The notes below the pieces were generated by a model that was not told the DNA's origin, did no database searches, and worked only from the letters and a program-made list of their open reading frames with translations. Positions 24,593 to 34,114 of a DNA stretch of 64,000 bases are shown here, one piece after another. Origin of the DNA: Asaia krungthepensis NRIC 0535 (GTDB taxonomy: Bacteria > Pseudomonadota > Alphaproteobacteria > Acetobacterales > Acetobacteraceae); assembly GCF_025995175.1 (NCBI RefSeq), contig NZ_BAPV01000004.1, positions 62,001 to 126,000 on the forward strand, read 5' to 3'. Position 1 is the stretch's first letter. Each line of letters begins with the position of its first letter. Made by a program: the position numbers and the translations under genes.

Positions 24593-27181
24593 ATGGATTC
24601 AGCACTCTCCCCCGCCGATCACGCGCTCTCTGTTGCGATTGAGGAAACCGGCCTCTCGCCCAGCCCCAAGGAGGAGCCGCGCCTTCTCAAACTGATCGCG
24701 CGCAGCCTCGTACCGGGGACGAACACCATCCTCGCTTCGGAATATGAGCGGCTGATCTGCGACGTCCGGCGGAAAGACTGGGCAGCGCAGCTCATGAACC
24801 TCACCCGCCGCGCCGGCGAGCTCTGGATCAGCAAGGCGGATATGCTCGACGCCGTGAGCCGGGTGCATGACCCGCGCGCGACGCCGGAGCTTCTGCGCGC
24901 CACGCTGGACGACACCCTGGCCGCGCGTTTTCGCGATATGGGCCATACGCCACGCGATGTGCTTGAGGCCGTGCAGGCCGATCTGACCGATGCAGGCACT
25001 TTCCTCTCGGGCGGGCAGATTGATCGCCTGGCCCAGATCATTGCCTCGGCTTTCGGCGTGGAAGATACAGGCTTCGAGGCTGAGCTGATCGCAAGCGAGA
25101 AAGCGCGTCGCGAAGAGGAAGAGCGCATCGAGGCACGCGCCGAGGCACGCCGCAAGCGGGAAAACGAGCGCCTCAAGGCATGGGAAGAGAGCCTTGTCGG
25201 GTTCGATCAGGTGCCCGCCATCCTGCATTGCACCCCGCGCGAGGCGCTACGCTGGATTGCCGAGAACCGCCTGCTGGTCACCCGCCGCACTCCGCAACCC
25301 GACGGTACAGAGAAATTCGAGTTCGATCCCGAAATTCTCAAGCGCCTGCGTTCGCAACTGGCCGAGTGGCGCGGAGGAGAAAAAGGCACGCCGGCTCTTG
25401 CCGGGCGCAAGGTGGGGAATGCGGTCATCGCCCGTGTGGCGGCGCTTGATCGTTATGTGGCGCATTTTCGCACGGCGCGCTCGCTCAAGCGCCGTATCAC
25501 GCTGGTCACCGGCCCGACCAATTCGGGCAAATCCTACACCGCGCTCAATGCTCTGGCGAATGCCGAGAGTGGCCTCGCCCTCGCGCCGCTGCGCCTTCTG
25601 GCGCATGAATTTCGTGAGTCCCTGCTGTCTCGCGGCGTCCCTGCCTCGCTCGCCACAGGCGAGGAGCGCATCGAGTTTCCCGGGGCGCGCCATCTGGCCG
25701 CAACGGTCGAGATGTGCCCGTTTCATAACCCGGTCGATGTTGCGCTGATCGATGAGGCGCAGATGCTTATGGACCCGGACCGTGGTGCCGCCTGGACAGC
25801 TGCCATCATGGGCGTGCCAGCGCGTCATCTGTACATACTGGGCGCACCGGATTGTATTCCGCTCATCAGGCGTATTGCCGAGCTTTGCGATGATCCGCTG
25901 GACGAGATCAGCCTCGAGCGCAAATCGCCGCTCCGTGCCGCGAGCGCCCCTCTGCGCCTGCGCGATCTGGAGGCGGGCGATGCACTTATTGCCTTCTCGC
26001 GTCGCGAGGTTCTGGACCTGCGCGCCGAGCTGTTGACGCTGGGCAAGCGCGTGGCCGTGGTCTATGGCGCGCTGAGCCCTGAGGTGCGCCGTGCCGAAGC
26101 CGCGCGATTCAATAATGGCGAGGCCGAAATTCTGGTCGCGACCGATGCCATCGGCATGGGGCTCAACCTGTCCATCAAGCGCGTCGTGTTCAGCGCGTTG
26201 CGTAAATACGATGGCAAGCAGACACGTGACCTGACGGCGCAGGAAATCAAGCAGATTGGCGGGCGCGCCGGGCGCTACGGGCATCATGAAAACGGCGTCG
26301 TCGCCGTGCTGGGCGAGGCGGGCACACCGGCCCATATCCGCAAGATGCTCGCCGCACCGCCGGAGCCCATCACGGAACTGCGCCCCCTTGTGCAACCGGA
26401 TGCCGATATCGTGCGCGCGGTAGCCGAGGAAATCGAAACCGATAGCCTTTACGGCGTGCTCGTGCGCATCAAGCGCGCCGTGTTGCGCGCCGATGACCCG
26501 AATTACCGTCTGGCCGATATGGATCAGGCTTTCGAGATCGCCTCGGCGCTGGAAGGTGTGGAGAGGCTCTCCCTTACCCAGCGCTGGGTCTATGCCATGT
26601 GCCCCATCGATGAGCGCGATAACGGCATTTCGCGGCTGGTTGGCTGGGCCAGCGATCATGCGGCGGGGCGTCGTGTCCCGCCGCCCGGTACGGGGCGTCT
26701 GGTTCAGCCCTCTCAGGCTGGGCGTGAAGAGCTCGAGCGCGCCGAGAAACGTCATAAACGTCTGGTGGCATGGCGCTGGCTGTCCCTTCGCTTTGCCGAT
26801 GCCTACACAGACAAGCAGGCCGCTGAGGACAACACGACGGCGCTGAATGACTGGATCGAGGCCGTGCTGCGTCAGCAGAGCCGCGAGCGCGAACATCAGA
26901 AACGCGCCGTGCCCGGCAGGCGTGGCGGTGCCAGGGGCTACGGTGACCGTGCCGGTGGTGAGCGATCAGGAGGTGACCGTTCAGGAGGTGACCGTTCAGG
27001 AGGAAGCTACTCCGGTCCCGGACGTGGTCCCAGACCACAGGGGCGCCACGCCCATGGTGGTGGGCGTGAGGGGGGGAGCGAAAACAGCGAACGCCCAACT
27101 GGCGGCGCTCCCGGCAAGAAGCGTTTCAAGGGGGCAAGCGGCGCCCGCAAGGGCTCGAATAACGGACGCAGGCGCGGCTGA
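24593..27181 (+). CDS. SUV3-like superfamily 2 RNA/DNA helicase with RGG tail
   Basis: An 862-residue helicase. Walker A GPTNSGKS lies at about 307-314 and motif II DEAQM at about 387; motif VI-like QIGGRAGRYGHHENGVV is typical of the mitochondrial SUV3 group. The N-terminal 200 residues include a long charged helix (EKARREEEERIEARAEARRKRENERLKAWEE, partly quoted). The last 90 residues are very rich in Arg and Gly (GGERSGGDRSGGDRSGG, GRGPRPQGRHAHGGG), an RNA-binding type tail. In mitochondria SUV3 works with a 3' exonuclease in RNA decay; a bacterial degradosome role is inference. Confidence 0.85.
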   Translation: MDSALSPADHALSVAIEETGLSPSPKEEPRLLKLIARSLVPGTNTILASEYERLICDVRRKDWAAQLMNLTRRAGELWISKADMLDAVSRVHDPRATPELLRATLDDTLAARFRDMGHTPRDVLEAVQADLTDAGTFLSGGQIDRLAQIIASAFGVEDTGFEAELIASEKARREEEERIEARAEARRKRENERLKAWEESLVGFDQVPAILHCTPREALRWIAENRLLVTRRTPQPDGTEKFEFDPEILKRLRSQLAEWRGGEKGTPALAGRKVGNAVIARVAALDRYVAHFRTARSLKRRITLVTGPTNSGKSYTALNALANAESGLALAPLRLLAHEFRESLLSRGVPASLATGEERIEFPGARHLAATVEMCPFHNPVDVALIDEAQMLMDPDRGAAWTAAIMGVPARHLYILGAPDCIPLIRRIAELCDDPLDEISLERKSPLRAASAPLRLRDLEAGDALIAFSRREVLDLRAELLTLGKRVAVVYGALSPEVRRAEAARFNNGEAEILVATDAIGMGLNLSIKRVVFSALRKYDGKQTRDLTAQEIKQIGGRAGRYGHHENGVVAVLGEAGTPAHIRKMLAAPPEPITELRPLVQPDADIVRAVAEEIETDSLYGVLVRIKRAVLRADDPNYRLADMDQAFEIASALEGVERLSLTQRWVYAMCPIDERDNGISRLVGWASDHAAGRRVPPPGTGRLVQPSQAGREELERAEKRHKRLVAWRWLSLRFADAYTDKQAAEDNTTALNDWIEAVLRQQSREREHQKRAVPGRRGGARGYGDRAGGERSGGDRSGGDRSGGSYSGPGRGPRPQGRHAHGGGREGGSENSERPTGGAPGKKRFKGASGARKGSNNGRRRG
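26961..27002 (+). repeat. 15-bp tandem repeat coding the GGDRS units of the helicase tail
   Basis: The unit tcaggaggtgaccgt recurs two full times with a partial third copy (tcaggagga), plus a related unit before. It stays in frame (five residues, S-G-G-D-R), so copy-number change would lengthen or shorten the tail without a frameshift. Confidence 0.7.
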
Positions 27182-27262
27182 GGCCGCTTCTCGGCTCCTG
27201 CTATTCCGTGTCGTACCCTCCCCTTGCTGCTCCATAAGCCTCACGGGGCCGGGGACTCACTG

Positions 27263-27303
27263 CTGAGGCATAAAATCAGAAGCGTCGTATCGCTTCGCCT
27301 CAG
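27263..27303 (+). terminator. Two-part hairpin after the helicase gene
   Basis: Outer stem ctgaggc (27263-27269) with gcctcag (27297-27303), and inner stem gaagcg (27279-27284) with cgcttc (27291-27296), continuous on the 3' side and with a nine-base bulge on the 5' side. It lies about 80 bases beyond the helicase stop. It may be its terminator or a 3' structural element. Confidence 0.45.
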
Positions 27304-27579
27304 GGGCAGGGTCGATGCGTGGGCCTGAAAGGGGATCGACGCCTTGCCCTTGCCTCGACAGATCGAGTCGCTCGTCGATTCGCAGAGCGTCTCAGCCAAG
27401 CCTCGAGCCCTCCTCAAACCGCCATTTTCAAGACATTTAAGCGCAGCGAGATGATGCCGCGCTAAAAATTTTCCGGAAAACGACGCAAAAAGTTCTTCCA
27501 TTCTTCACAAAAACCGCGCTAGCGTTTCTTTGCGGCAACGGAGATTGCTTCAAGTAATTCTTCAGAAATAGTTCTGAAG

Positions 27580-27729
27580 ATGAAAGCAAACTTTGGAATC
27601 CGCAAAATAGTGCGCATCCTGCGCCATGTGAAGAAGGAATACAGATATGTCGTCTGGTTTTTCCGTAAGCACATTTTCGCCGAAAACTATGACCTCGGTC
27701 CGGGTTTTCTTTGCAGATGCCAAATATAA
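27580..27729 (+). CDS. Possible 49-residue basic peptide
   Basis: An ATG at 27580 opens a 49-codon frame ending TAA at 27727-27729. The product is rich in Arg, Lys and Tyr (RKIVRILRHVKKEYRYVVWFF) with a Cys-containing end. The nearest ribosome-like sequence is weak (ctgaag directly at the start). The frame lies in the AT-richer stretch. It could be a real small cationic protein, a decayed gene end, or chance. Confidence 0.2.
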   Translation: MKANFGIRKIVRILRHVKKEYRYVVWFFRKHIFAENYDLGPGFLCRCQI

Positions 27730-27819
27730 AGGAGTTGGCCCACCGTAAAGGTGCGCCTCGGCCCTCCGCCTCCTGCATGAACAGGCCATGCGCAGGGCCA
27801 CTCTTCCTTCCAATGCCCC

Positions 27820-29541
27820 TCAGATACTCTCGGCTTTCCAGTTTCGCTTCTTTGTCGACCTTCCAATACCGGGATTGAGACAGTTGCACGGGTCCAGATC
27901 CCGGTAGTGAGACAGTATCGCCTCCCCCGCCTCATAAAGATGCCCCAGATTATGCTCTGCCGGATAACGCGCGCCGCGCGCATCGAGCAGACCAAGCATC
28001 TCGTGCTCTACTGCCTCAGCGGATTCTCCCGGTTTCAGCACATAGTCCTGATGCATCACATGGCACAGGAAGTGCCCGTAATGGAGCGTACGGGCGATAC
28101 GCGCTTCGAGTGACGCTGGCAGGGTTTCGAACCATGCGCGGTCATTGCGCCTGAGCGCTACATCGAGAGCCACGATTTCTCCCGCTTTTTTCCCATGGAC
28201 CGCGCGATATCGCAGCGCCGCACCGGCGGCAGCGAAACGATGCAGAAAGGCGCGCTTGCCCTCATCAGGGGTACAGGCGAACCATCCTCCTGTCTCGCCC
28301 TGCATGGTTATCCTCAGATGCTCCTCTATTTGCGGTGCGAGGCGCGACGACACGCGAAGCATCAGGTGATGCGCGAAACGTTTTTCGAATTCCCGCATCT
28401 TTGCGGGTATCTGCTGAGGCAGGAGCCGGCCCAGCTTCTGCATGAGCCGATCGGTCGCATGGTCTGGCAGAAAATCAAATCGGCCGAGCAGATTGTCGAT
28501 CCACGCCTTGGCGGCAAAAAGACGCGGGATGGACCGCGTGCCGATGGTGCGGATAAGCGCCACCGTATCGCGGCCATATTCCTCGGCGATGCGAAAGGCA
28601 TCGCGATGCATGTATTCACCTGCGATGGGCAATTCGTCATAGGTTGTCAGCAGATGGCGGCGCAGATCTTCCAGCGCATCCGTGCTGTTCGTGCCGATAT
28701 AGAAGACCCGGCTATCGACCTCTGCCGGGAAGCTGTCGACGCGCACCGCAAATACGATGAGCTTGCCCGCGCAACCCGATGCCTCAAACCAGCGCTTTTC
28801 GTCCTGATTGAAGCGCGCCGGGGTTTCGGCGTCCACATCACGCACATGGGTGACATAGTCCTGATCATGGCCCTTCGCTCCTGACCATTCGATCTCGTCG
28901 CGGGTGAGAGCACCGCTTTCAAGTCGGGTCAGCGCCTTGATCGGGTCCGGATCCAGACGGACCCCGAGATGGTTGACGAGTTCGAGTCGGCGATCTTCGG
29001 TCACCCGCGCGAAAAGCGCCATCTCAGTATAGGCCGGACCGCGCTGCACCAGAGCGCCGCCGGAATTATTGCTTATCCCACCGAGGACCGACGCGCCGAT
29101 GCAGGAGGAACCGATGACTGAATGCGGCTCGCGCCCATGGCGAGCCAGTGTGGTTTCAAGCTTGTGCAGCGTCGTACCCGGCAGACAGATCACCTGCCTG
29201 CCACCGGCCAGCAGATGCATCCCACGCAGTCGGCGCGTATTGATGAGAATGACCGGGCGATCATACTCGTTGCCATCGGGCGTCGAGCCTCCGGTCAGAC
29301 CGGTATTGGCCGCCTGGACGATCATGATCTGATCGGCCGCCACGCAAAGCTCTGCCACGCGCCAGAACTCGACGAGGGTACGCGGCCGGATCACGGCACG
29401 TACCTTGCCGTCACCGAAGCGGAACCCCTTCGTGTAGGGCGCAGTCGCATGAGGCGCGACAAGCACATGAGGCGTCCCGACAATTTGCCGAAGCAGGACC
29501 AGAAGGCGGTCCGCGTGAATTGTAGGTTCGGTCAGGCGCAT
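27820..29541 (-). CDS. dld: Quinone-dependent D-lactate dehydrogenase
   Basis: FAD flavoprotein of about 573 residues that oxidises D-lactate to pyruvate and passes electrons to quinone at the inner membrane face. The FAD-binding part has VQAANTGLTGGSTPDGNEYDRP and HSVIGSSCIGASVLGGISNNSGG; GHDQDYVTHVRDVDAETPARFN and the C-terminal DPCNCLNPGIGRSTKK also fit E. coli Dld, which has nearly the same length. It closes the methylglyoxal route from gloB and connects lactate to the respiratory chain that ends in oxidases such as CioAB. I chose the second ATG (29541) since AAAGG lies nine bases before it; the first ATG is at 29550. Confidence 0.93.
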   Translation of the reverse strand: MRLTEPTIHADRLLVLLRQIVGTPHVLVAPHATAPYTKGFRFGDGKVRAVIRPRTLVEFWRVAELCVAADQIMIVQAANTGLTGGSTPDGNEYDRPVILINTRRLRGMHLLAGGRQVICLPGTTLHKLETTLARHGREPHSVIGSSCIGASVLGGISNNSGGALVQRGPAYTEMALFARVTEDRRLELVNHLGVRLDPDPIKALTRLESGALTRDEIEWSGAKGHDQDYVTHVRDVDAETPARFNQDEKRWFEASGCAGKLIVFAVRVDSFPAEVDSRVFYIGTNSTDALEDLRRHLLTTYDELPIAGEYMHRDAFRIAEEYGRDTVALIRTIGTRSIPRLFAAKAWIDNLLGRFDFLPDHATDRLMQKLGRLLPQQIPAKMREFEKRFAHHLMLRVSSRLAPQIEEHLRITMQGETGGWFACTPDEGKRAFLHRFAAAGAALRYRAVHGKKAGEIVALDVALRRNDRAWFETLPASLEARIARTLHYGHFLCHVMHQDYVLKPGESAEAVEHEMLGLLDARGARYPAEHNLGHLYEAGEAILSHYRDLDPCNCLNPGIGRSTKKRNWKAESI

Positions 29542-29847
29542 GAGGCTCATCCTTTCAGCATCGTCGGAAGAGCGCGCGCCCTGCGCCGCAGTGAGGCACA
29601 GTGAACTTTTCCCGCCCTGTCGGCAGCCCTTTCAGGCCATACGGCCCGTTTCCGACATCTCGGGCCCTTGCCATCATTCCTTCCGCGTCCCCCGATGTAC
29701 CGTAGCAGCGCATCGGATTCCGCAGTTTTTCGCTCTCCCCCTGTCAGGACAGAACCTGACCCCGAGGGCTCATCGACGATCGCACCGGCAGGAAAGCGCC
29801 ACCGCGACCCCTGCGGCGCCAGGGGGCGAGCGTCTGATCTCAGGCCT
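29542..29847. other. Intergenic region between serS and dld
   Basis: About 300 bases with no gene. It contains a small hairpin gtcagg-acagaa-cctgac at 29743-29760, which on the minus strand would lie about 90 bases after the serS stop, and the likely dld promoter. Confidence 0.4.
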
Positions 29848-31110
29848 TCAGCCGATCCGCGTGATCCCGCCCATATAGGGATGCAGGGACGCTGGAATCT
29901 CGATAGCCCCCTCCGCCGTCTGGCCGTTTTCCATGACCGCAATCAGCGTGCGCCCGACTGCCAGGCCGGAGCCATTGAGCGTATGCACGAAGGCGGGCCC
30001 GTTTTCGGTACGGTAGCGCGCATTCATGCGGCGTGCCTGAAAGTCGCGCGTGTTGGAGCACGACGAAATCTCGCGCCATGCCTTCTGTCCCGGCAGCCAG
30101 CCTTCGAGATCGAAGGTCTTCGCGGCGCCAAAGCCAGTATCGCCCGCGCAGAGCAACATGCGCCGATACGGTATGTTCAGCCGCTCCAGAATCGTCTCGG
30201 CGCAGCGCGTCATGCGCTCGTGCTCATCCGCACTGGCTTCGGGAGTCGTGACCGAGACCAGTTCCACCTTGCTGAACTGGTGCTGGCGCAACATGCCACG
30301 CACATCGCGACCGGCGGACCCCGCCTCGGAGCGAAAGCAGCTTGAGAGGGCCGTCATGCGCAAAGGCAATGCTTTCGCATCGAGAATCTCGCCTGACACG
30401 CTCGCTGTCAACGGAACCTCGGCGGTCGGGATCAGCCAGCGACCATCCGTTGTCTGAAAGGAGTCCTCAGCGAATTTCGGCAGCTTGTCGGTGCCATACA
30501 TCGCTGCGTCATTGACCAAAAGCGGAACGATGGTTTCGCTATAGCCGAATTCCTGCGTGTGCGTATCAAGCATGAACTGACCGAGCGCGCGTTCCAGCCG
30601 GGCCAGCGCCCCACGCAGCACGGTAAAGCGCGCGCCGGAAAGCTTGGCCGCAACCGGAAAATCCATCAGGCCAAGCTGCTCACCCAGTTCGAAATGCTGT
30701 TTGGGCTCGAAGTCGAAAACCGGAACCTCGCCCCATTGATGAACGACCTGATTCGCCTCCTCATCACGCCCTTCCGGCACGGTGTCATCAAGACGATTGG
30801 GAAGGCCTGCGAGAATGGCGCTGATCTCGCCCTCGATCTGAGAGGCACGGACCTCGAGAGACGCGATATGATCACGCAGTTCGACGGCTTTTTGCTCGAG
30901 CGCGCCGGTGTCCTGACCGGTCTTCTTGCCCTGGCCGATTTCCTTGGCCAGCACTTTGCGCTGTGCCTGCTGTTCCTGCAGCGCCTGGAGCGCCGAGCGG
31001 CGCTCCTCGTCACGACTGACCAGGTCATTGGCAACCGGCGACAGGCCACGACGGTTCAGAGCTGCGTCGAAACCAGCCGGATCGGCGCGGAGGGCGCGCA
31101 AGTCATGCAT
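29848..31110 (-). CDS. serS: Serine-tRNA ligase
   Basis: Class II synthetase of 420 residues. The N-terminal coiled-coil arm that clamps tRNA-Ser is visible at about residues 27-110 ([22 protein letters not shown]). Motif 2 appears as [28 protein letters not shown] (partly quoted), and motif 3 as [18 protein letters not shown]. It sits 64 bases downstream of tatC, the usual alphaproteobacterial order. Confidence 0.95.
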   Translation of the reverse strand: MHDLRALRADPAGFDAALNRRGLSPVANDLVSRDEERRSALQALQEQQAQRKVLAKEIGQGKKTGQDTGALEQKAVELRDHIASLEVRASQIEGEISAILAGLPNRLDDTVPEGRDEEANQVVHQWGEVPVFDFEPKQHFELGEQLGLMDFPVAAKLSGARFTVLRGALARLERALGQFMLDTHTQEFGYSETIVPLLVNDAAMYGTDKLPKFAEDSFQTTDGRWLIPTAEVPLTASVSGEILDAKALPLRMTALSSCFRSEAGSAGRDVRGMLRQHQFSKVELVSVTTPEASADEHERMTRCAETILERLNIPYRRMLLCAGDTGFGAAKTFDLEGWLPGQKAWREISSCSNTRDFQARRMNARYRTENGPAFVHTLNGSGLAVGRTLIAVMENGQTAEGAIEIPASLHPYMGGITRIG

Positions 31111-31174
31111 TTCAGTCTTATCCCGTCAGTACGTGGTCTTCGGTTCTTGGTCTTCTGTGTACGGTCGTCGGCGC

Positions 31175-31954
31175 CTAGTCGCTTTCGGCAGGGCGCGGCT
31201 CGGCAAACCGGGCCGTGACGATCGAGATTTCATACAGAAAGATCAGGGGCACGGCGAGGCCTACCTGGGTAATCACATCGGGCGGCGCGAGCACGGCGGC
31301 AATCACGAAGGCCCCGACAATGGCATAGCGTCGGAATTTCTTCAGCCCAGCAGCAGTAATGATCCCGACACGTGCCAGGAGCGTGAGCACCACAGGCAGC
31401 TCGAAAGCAACACCGAAAGCCAGGATCAGCTTCATGACCAGGGAGAGGTAGTCCGACACCTTGGCCTGAAGTTCGATATGCATGCCATGCGAACCCGCCG
31501 GTGCGGTCTGAAACGACAGAAAGAAGCGCCAGGCAATCGGAAAGATGAAGTAATAGGCCAGCGTCGCGCCGACGAGGAAAAGCACCGGGGTCGCGATCAG
31601 GAAGGGCGCGAAAGCCCGCTTCTCATTGCGATACAGGCCCGGCGCGATGAAGATCCAGGCCTGCATGGCGATGATCGGGAAGGACAGGAACGCTGCACCG
31701 AAAAACGCCACCCGGACATAGGTGAAAAACGCCTCCGAGAGGGCGGTATAGATGAGATGCGGCTCTTCCCCCTGCTGACGCATGATCCGCGCGAGCGGGT
31801 CAGCAAGAAACAGATAGATCTGCTCCGAGAAGTGGTAACAGACCAGAAAGGCGACAATGAACGCGGCCAGAGACCAGATCAGCCTTTTACGCAGCTCGAT
31901 CAGATGATCGAGGAGCGGCATCGCCTTGTCGTCGAGGGAATCGTTGTTCGTCAT
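31175..31954 (-). CDS. tatC: Twin-arginine translocase subunit TatC
   Basis: Inner membrane receptor for twin-arginine signal peptides, 259 residues with six hydrophobic helices. The N-terminal signature MPLLDHLIELRKRLIWSL and later FEL in GVAFELPVVLTLLA are family-typical. It overlaps tatB by four bases. At least one likely client, the Tat/DsrE-like protein at 12.8 kb, is in the window. Confidence 0.95.
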   Translation of the reverse strand: MTNNDSLDDKAMPLLDHLIELRKRLIWSLAAFIVAFLVCYHFSEQIYLFLADPLARIMRQQGEEPHLIYTALSEAFFTYVRVAFFGAAFLSFPIIAMQAWIFIAPGLYRNEKRAFAPFLIATPVLFLVGATLAYYFIFPIAWRFFLSFQTAPAGSHGMHIELQAKVSDYLSLVMKLILAFGVAFELPVVLTLLARVGIITAAGLKKFRRYAIVGAFVIAAVLAPPDVITQVGLAVPLIFLYEISIVTARFAEPRPAESD

Positions 31955-32610
31955 GGCGCTGCCGGAAATTCTGTCTGTGAGGGCTGGGAGTCGGTGGCGT
32001 CGTGACCGGTCGATCCCGTGACGGGAACCGTCTCGTCGAACTGGCCCGACACAGAGGGCGGATCGAGCGCGATACGTCGCCCGTTATGGATGACTCTGAG
32101 CGGGGGGATAATGGCCGGTGCATGCCATAGCGTCTCTTCGTGACGCAGGCGTCTGGCTGTGGCAGGCGGCAGAATGGCGGGGCCCGGTCGATCGGTGGGC
32201 TTTGTCTCGGCAGCCAGAGGCTCCGTATGGGTCACACCCGGACCGCTGACCGGCAGGGACGGGCTTGGCGCCTGACTGGCCAGGGCGCCCGTCGCACCTG
32301 CCGGAGCCGAGAGCGACGGCGGGGGCGTGAAATCGAGGCTCTTGCTGATCGTCTGATCGGAATCGATAGTGCGGGCGATGCGGTCGCGAAAGTCGAACCG
32401 CTTGAGATCGCGCAGATGATCGCGCGCCTCGCCCAGATCGGCCTCGCGGATCATCTCATCCACATGGCCCTGAAACTCGGACGCCATGCGGCGTACGGCC
32501 TTGATCCCCCGGCTGACGGCGCGAATGGCGGTCGGCATGTCCTTGGGGCCGATGAAAACCAGCGCCACGACAACGATCAGCGCAATTTCCGACCAGCTAA
32601 AATCGAACAT
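31951..32610 (-). CDS. tatB: Twin-arginine translocase subunit TatB
   Basis: A 219-residue protein with the TatB start MFDFSWSEIALIVVVALVFI, the GP hinge (GPKDMP), an amphipathic helix and a long acidic/Pro-rich cytosolic tail. Start at 32610 is preferred over an upstream GTG because TatB proteins begin with this MFD segment. A tatA gene, normally just before it, is absent: only 63 bases separate tatB from scpB, so TatA must be encoded elsewhere. Confidence 0.92.
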   Translation of the reverse strand: MFDFSWSEIALIVVVALVFIGPKDMPTAIRAVSRGIKAVRRMASEFQGHVDEMIREADLGEARDHLRDLKRFDFRDRIARTIDSDQTISKSLDFTPPPSLSAPAGATGALASQAPSPSLPVSGPGVTHTEPLAAETKPTDRPGPAILPPATARRLRHEETLWHAPAIIPPLRVIHNGRRIALDPPSVSGQFDETVPVTGSTGHDATDSQPSQTEFPAAP

Positions 32611-32673
32611 GTTCCCCACTCATTCCAAAACTGCGCCCTGTACCTGCGCACACCCCGACCAATGCCCGCTTGG

Positions 32674-33270
32674 TCATGCCTGCAGACTGCCTTTCTGGGT
32701 CACGACACGATCATTGCGGCCCGACGCATCCGGGTCGAGCAAAAGCTCCTCCCTGCGTGGGAGCGCCCCCAGATCGCTCAGGCCGAAACTGCTCAGAAAA
32801 TGGGCCGATGTGCCCCAGAGAATGGGCCGCCCCGGTACTTCCTTGCGCCCTTTGGGCATGATCAGTCCATCCTCGATCAGCGTGTCGAGCACGGTCTGAC
32901 TCAGCGAAACACCGCGTATGCCCTCGATATCGGCACGGGTGCAGGGCTGATGATAGGCGATGATGGCGAGCGTTTCCATGGCGGAACGGCTGAGACGGCG
33001 CGGTTTCTCCACCACGCGGGTCAGAGCAGGCGCGATTTCCGGACGCGTGCGGAACTGCCAGCCGCGCGCGACGGCCACAAGCTCGACCGCATGATCGTCG
33101 TAGCGCGTCATGATAGCTTGCAGCACAGGCCCAAGCCCTGCCTCGTCTGCTCCCTGCGCCACCATGAAAGCCTTGAGCGCGTGCTCGGAGACCGGCTCAG
33201 CGCTCGCGAAGATCAGGCCCTCAACCAGCCGGGTGAGAGCCTCGAAATCAGACATGATGAACGCTTTCAT
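32674..33270 (-). CDS. scpB: Segregation and condensation protein B
   Basis: A 198-residue winged-helix kleisin-interacting protein that binds ScpA and SMC for chromosome condensation. Typical stretches are LVEGLIFASAEPV, ETLAIIAYHQPCTRADIEGIRGVSLS and GRPILWGTSAHFLSSFGLSDLGALP (partly quoted). The start overlaps the scpA stop by four bases. Confidence 0.93.
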   Translation of the reverse strand: MKAFIMSDFEALTRLVEGLIFASAEPVSEHALKAFMVAQGADEAGLGPVLQAIMTRYDDHAVELVAVARGWQFRTRPEIAPALTRVVEKPRRLSRSAMETLAIIAYHQPCTRADIEGIRGVSLSQTVLDTLIEDGLIMPKGRKEVPGRPILWGTSAHFLSSFGLSDLGALPRREELLLDPDASGRNDRVVTQKGSLQA

Positions 33271-34109
33271 ATCGGGTCGCTCTCTTGGGCGCCATTGCCG
33301 GAAGGAGGGCCATGCGTCAGATCCTCTTCCCTGTCCTGCGGCGCACGAAGCATGATTTCGGCAAAGGAACTCTCCTGCCTGAGTTCCACGGCGCCGCTTT
33401 TCGCCATTTCCAACCCTGCCACAAGCGCGCTGGCCATGGCCGCCGCCCGCGCGCGCGGTGAGCTTGCGGATTGGGCAGGCAGGAGTGCTGTCAGCTTCTG
33501 CCAGCCAGCAATTTCGCTGGCATTGAGCAGACGCTGAAGCGCCGAGACAGCTTCGGTCACGGTCCAGTAGCGAGGCCGGGGCGGGGCATAAAAGCGTTTG
33601 CGCCCGCGACGACGCGTCATGGCCAGATAGGCGCCGATCAATCCCATCAGATCGACACGCAGCCTTGAGCGGTCGATACGGGTCATGTCTTCCGAACAGC
33701 CGCGCGCAAAAACATGCTCGCCCAGGCGGGGGCGCTCATCGAGCCACAGGGCCAGGGCGCGTATGGTCTCCAGTTCCTGCAGTCTCGTCTGCAGAAGACC
33801 GGCAGCCTCTTCGGCCTCGCCATCGGGTTCGTTCTCAGCCGGAAGGAGCAACCGGGATTTGAGCCAGGTCAGCCAGGCCGCCATGACGAGCCAGTCTGCC
33901 GCCAGCTCAAGCCGGATCTGCCGGGCCCCCTCAACGAAGGCCAGATATTGCTCGACCAGTTGCAGGATCGAAATCTGCGCCAGATCCACCTTCTGGGCAC
34001 GGGCCAGATCGAGCAGCAGGTCGAGCGGCCCCTCGAAACCGGTGAGGGAGAGATGGGGCGCGGTTTCCTGCTCCACATCCGACAGAAAGACCGATCCCCC
34101 CTCACCCAT
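33267..34109 (-). CDS. scpA: Segregation and condensation protein A
   Basis: Kleisin subunit of the SMC-ScpAB condensin, about 280 residues. The N-terminal family motif FEGPLDLLLDLARAQKVDL and later EQYLAFVEGARQIRLELAADWLVMAAWLTWLKSRLLLP (partly quoted) are clear. The ATG at 34109 lies five bases after the stop of the SPOR gene and is preferred over the 34166 start inside that gene. In most alphaproteobacteria nagZ separates these two genes; here it is missing. Confidence 0.93.
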   Translation of the reverse strand: MGEGGSVFLSDVEQETAPHLSLTGFEGPLDLLLDLARAQKVDLAQISILQLVEQYLAFVEGARQIRLELAADWLVMAAWLTWLKSRLLLPAENEPDGEAEEAAGLLQTRLQELETIRALALWLDERPRLGEHVFARGCSEDMTRIDRSRLRVDLMGLIGAYLAMTRRRGRKRFYAPPRPRYWTVTEAVSALQRLLNASEIAGWQKLTALLPAQSASSPRARAAAMASALVAGLEMAKSGAVELRQESSFAEIMLRAPQDREEDLTHGPPSGNGAQESDPI

Positions 34110-34114
34110 ACCGA

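Larger units (their letters stand above)
27182..27819. other. AT-richer intergenic region; no convincing gene
   Basis: 640 bases between the helicase and dld stops. It starts with a structured element at 27263-27303. Between about 27430 and 27730 the base composition drops to clearly more A+T than the neighbours. Apart from a 49-codon frame at 27580-27729 nothing protein-like is seen. A 150-codon minus-strand frame (27437-27889) overlaps dld and has poor composition. The region may be a transcription-termination zone or the scar of a lost gene. Confidence 0.5.

Noticed and set aside
25247-26896. 549-codon frame on the minus strand across the helicase gene
   Set aside because: It is the antisense shadow of the SUV3-like gene, with no family resemblance and no ribosome site; high GC content produces such long false frames.
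27437-27889. 150-codon minus-strand frame next to dld
   Set aside because: It overlaps the 3' end of dld, has a mixed composition and no motif.
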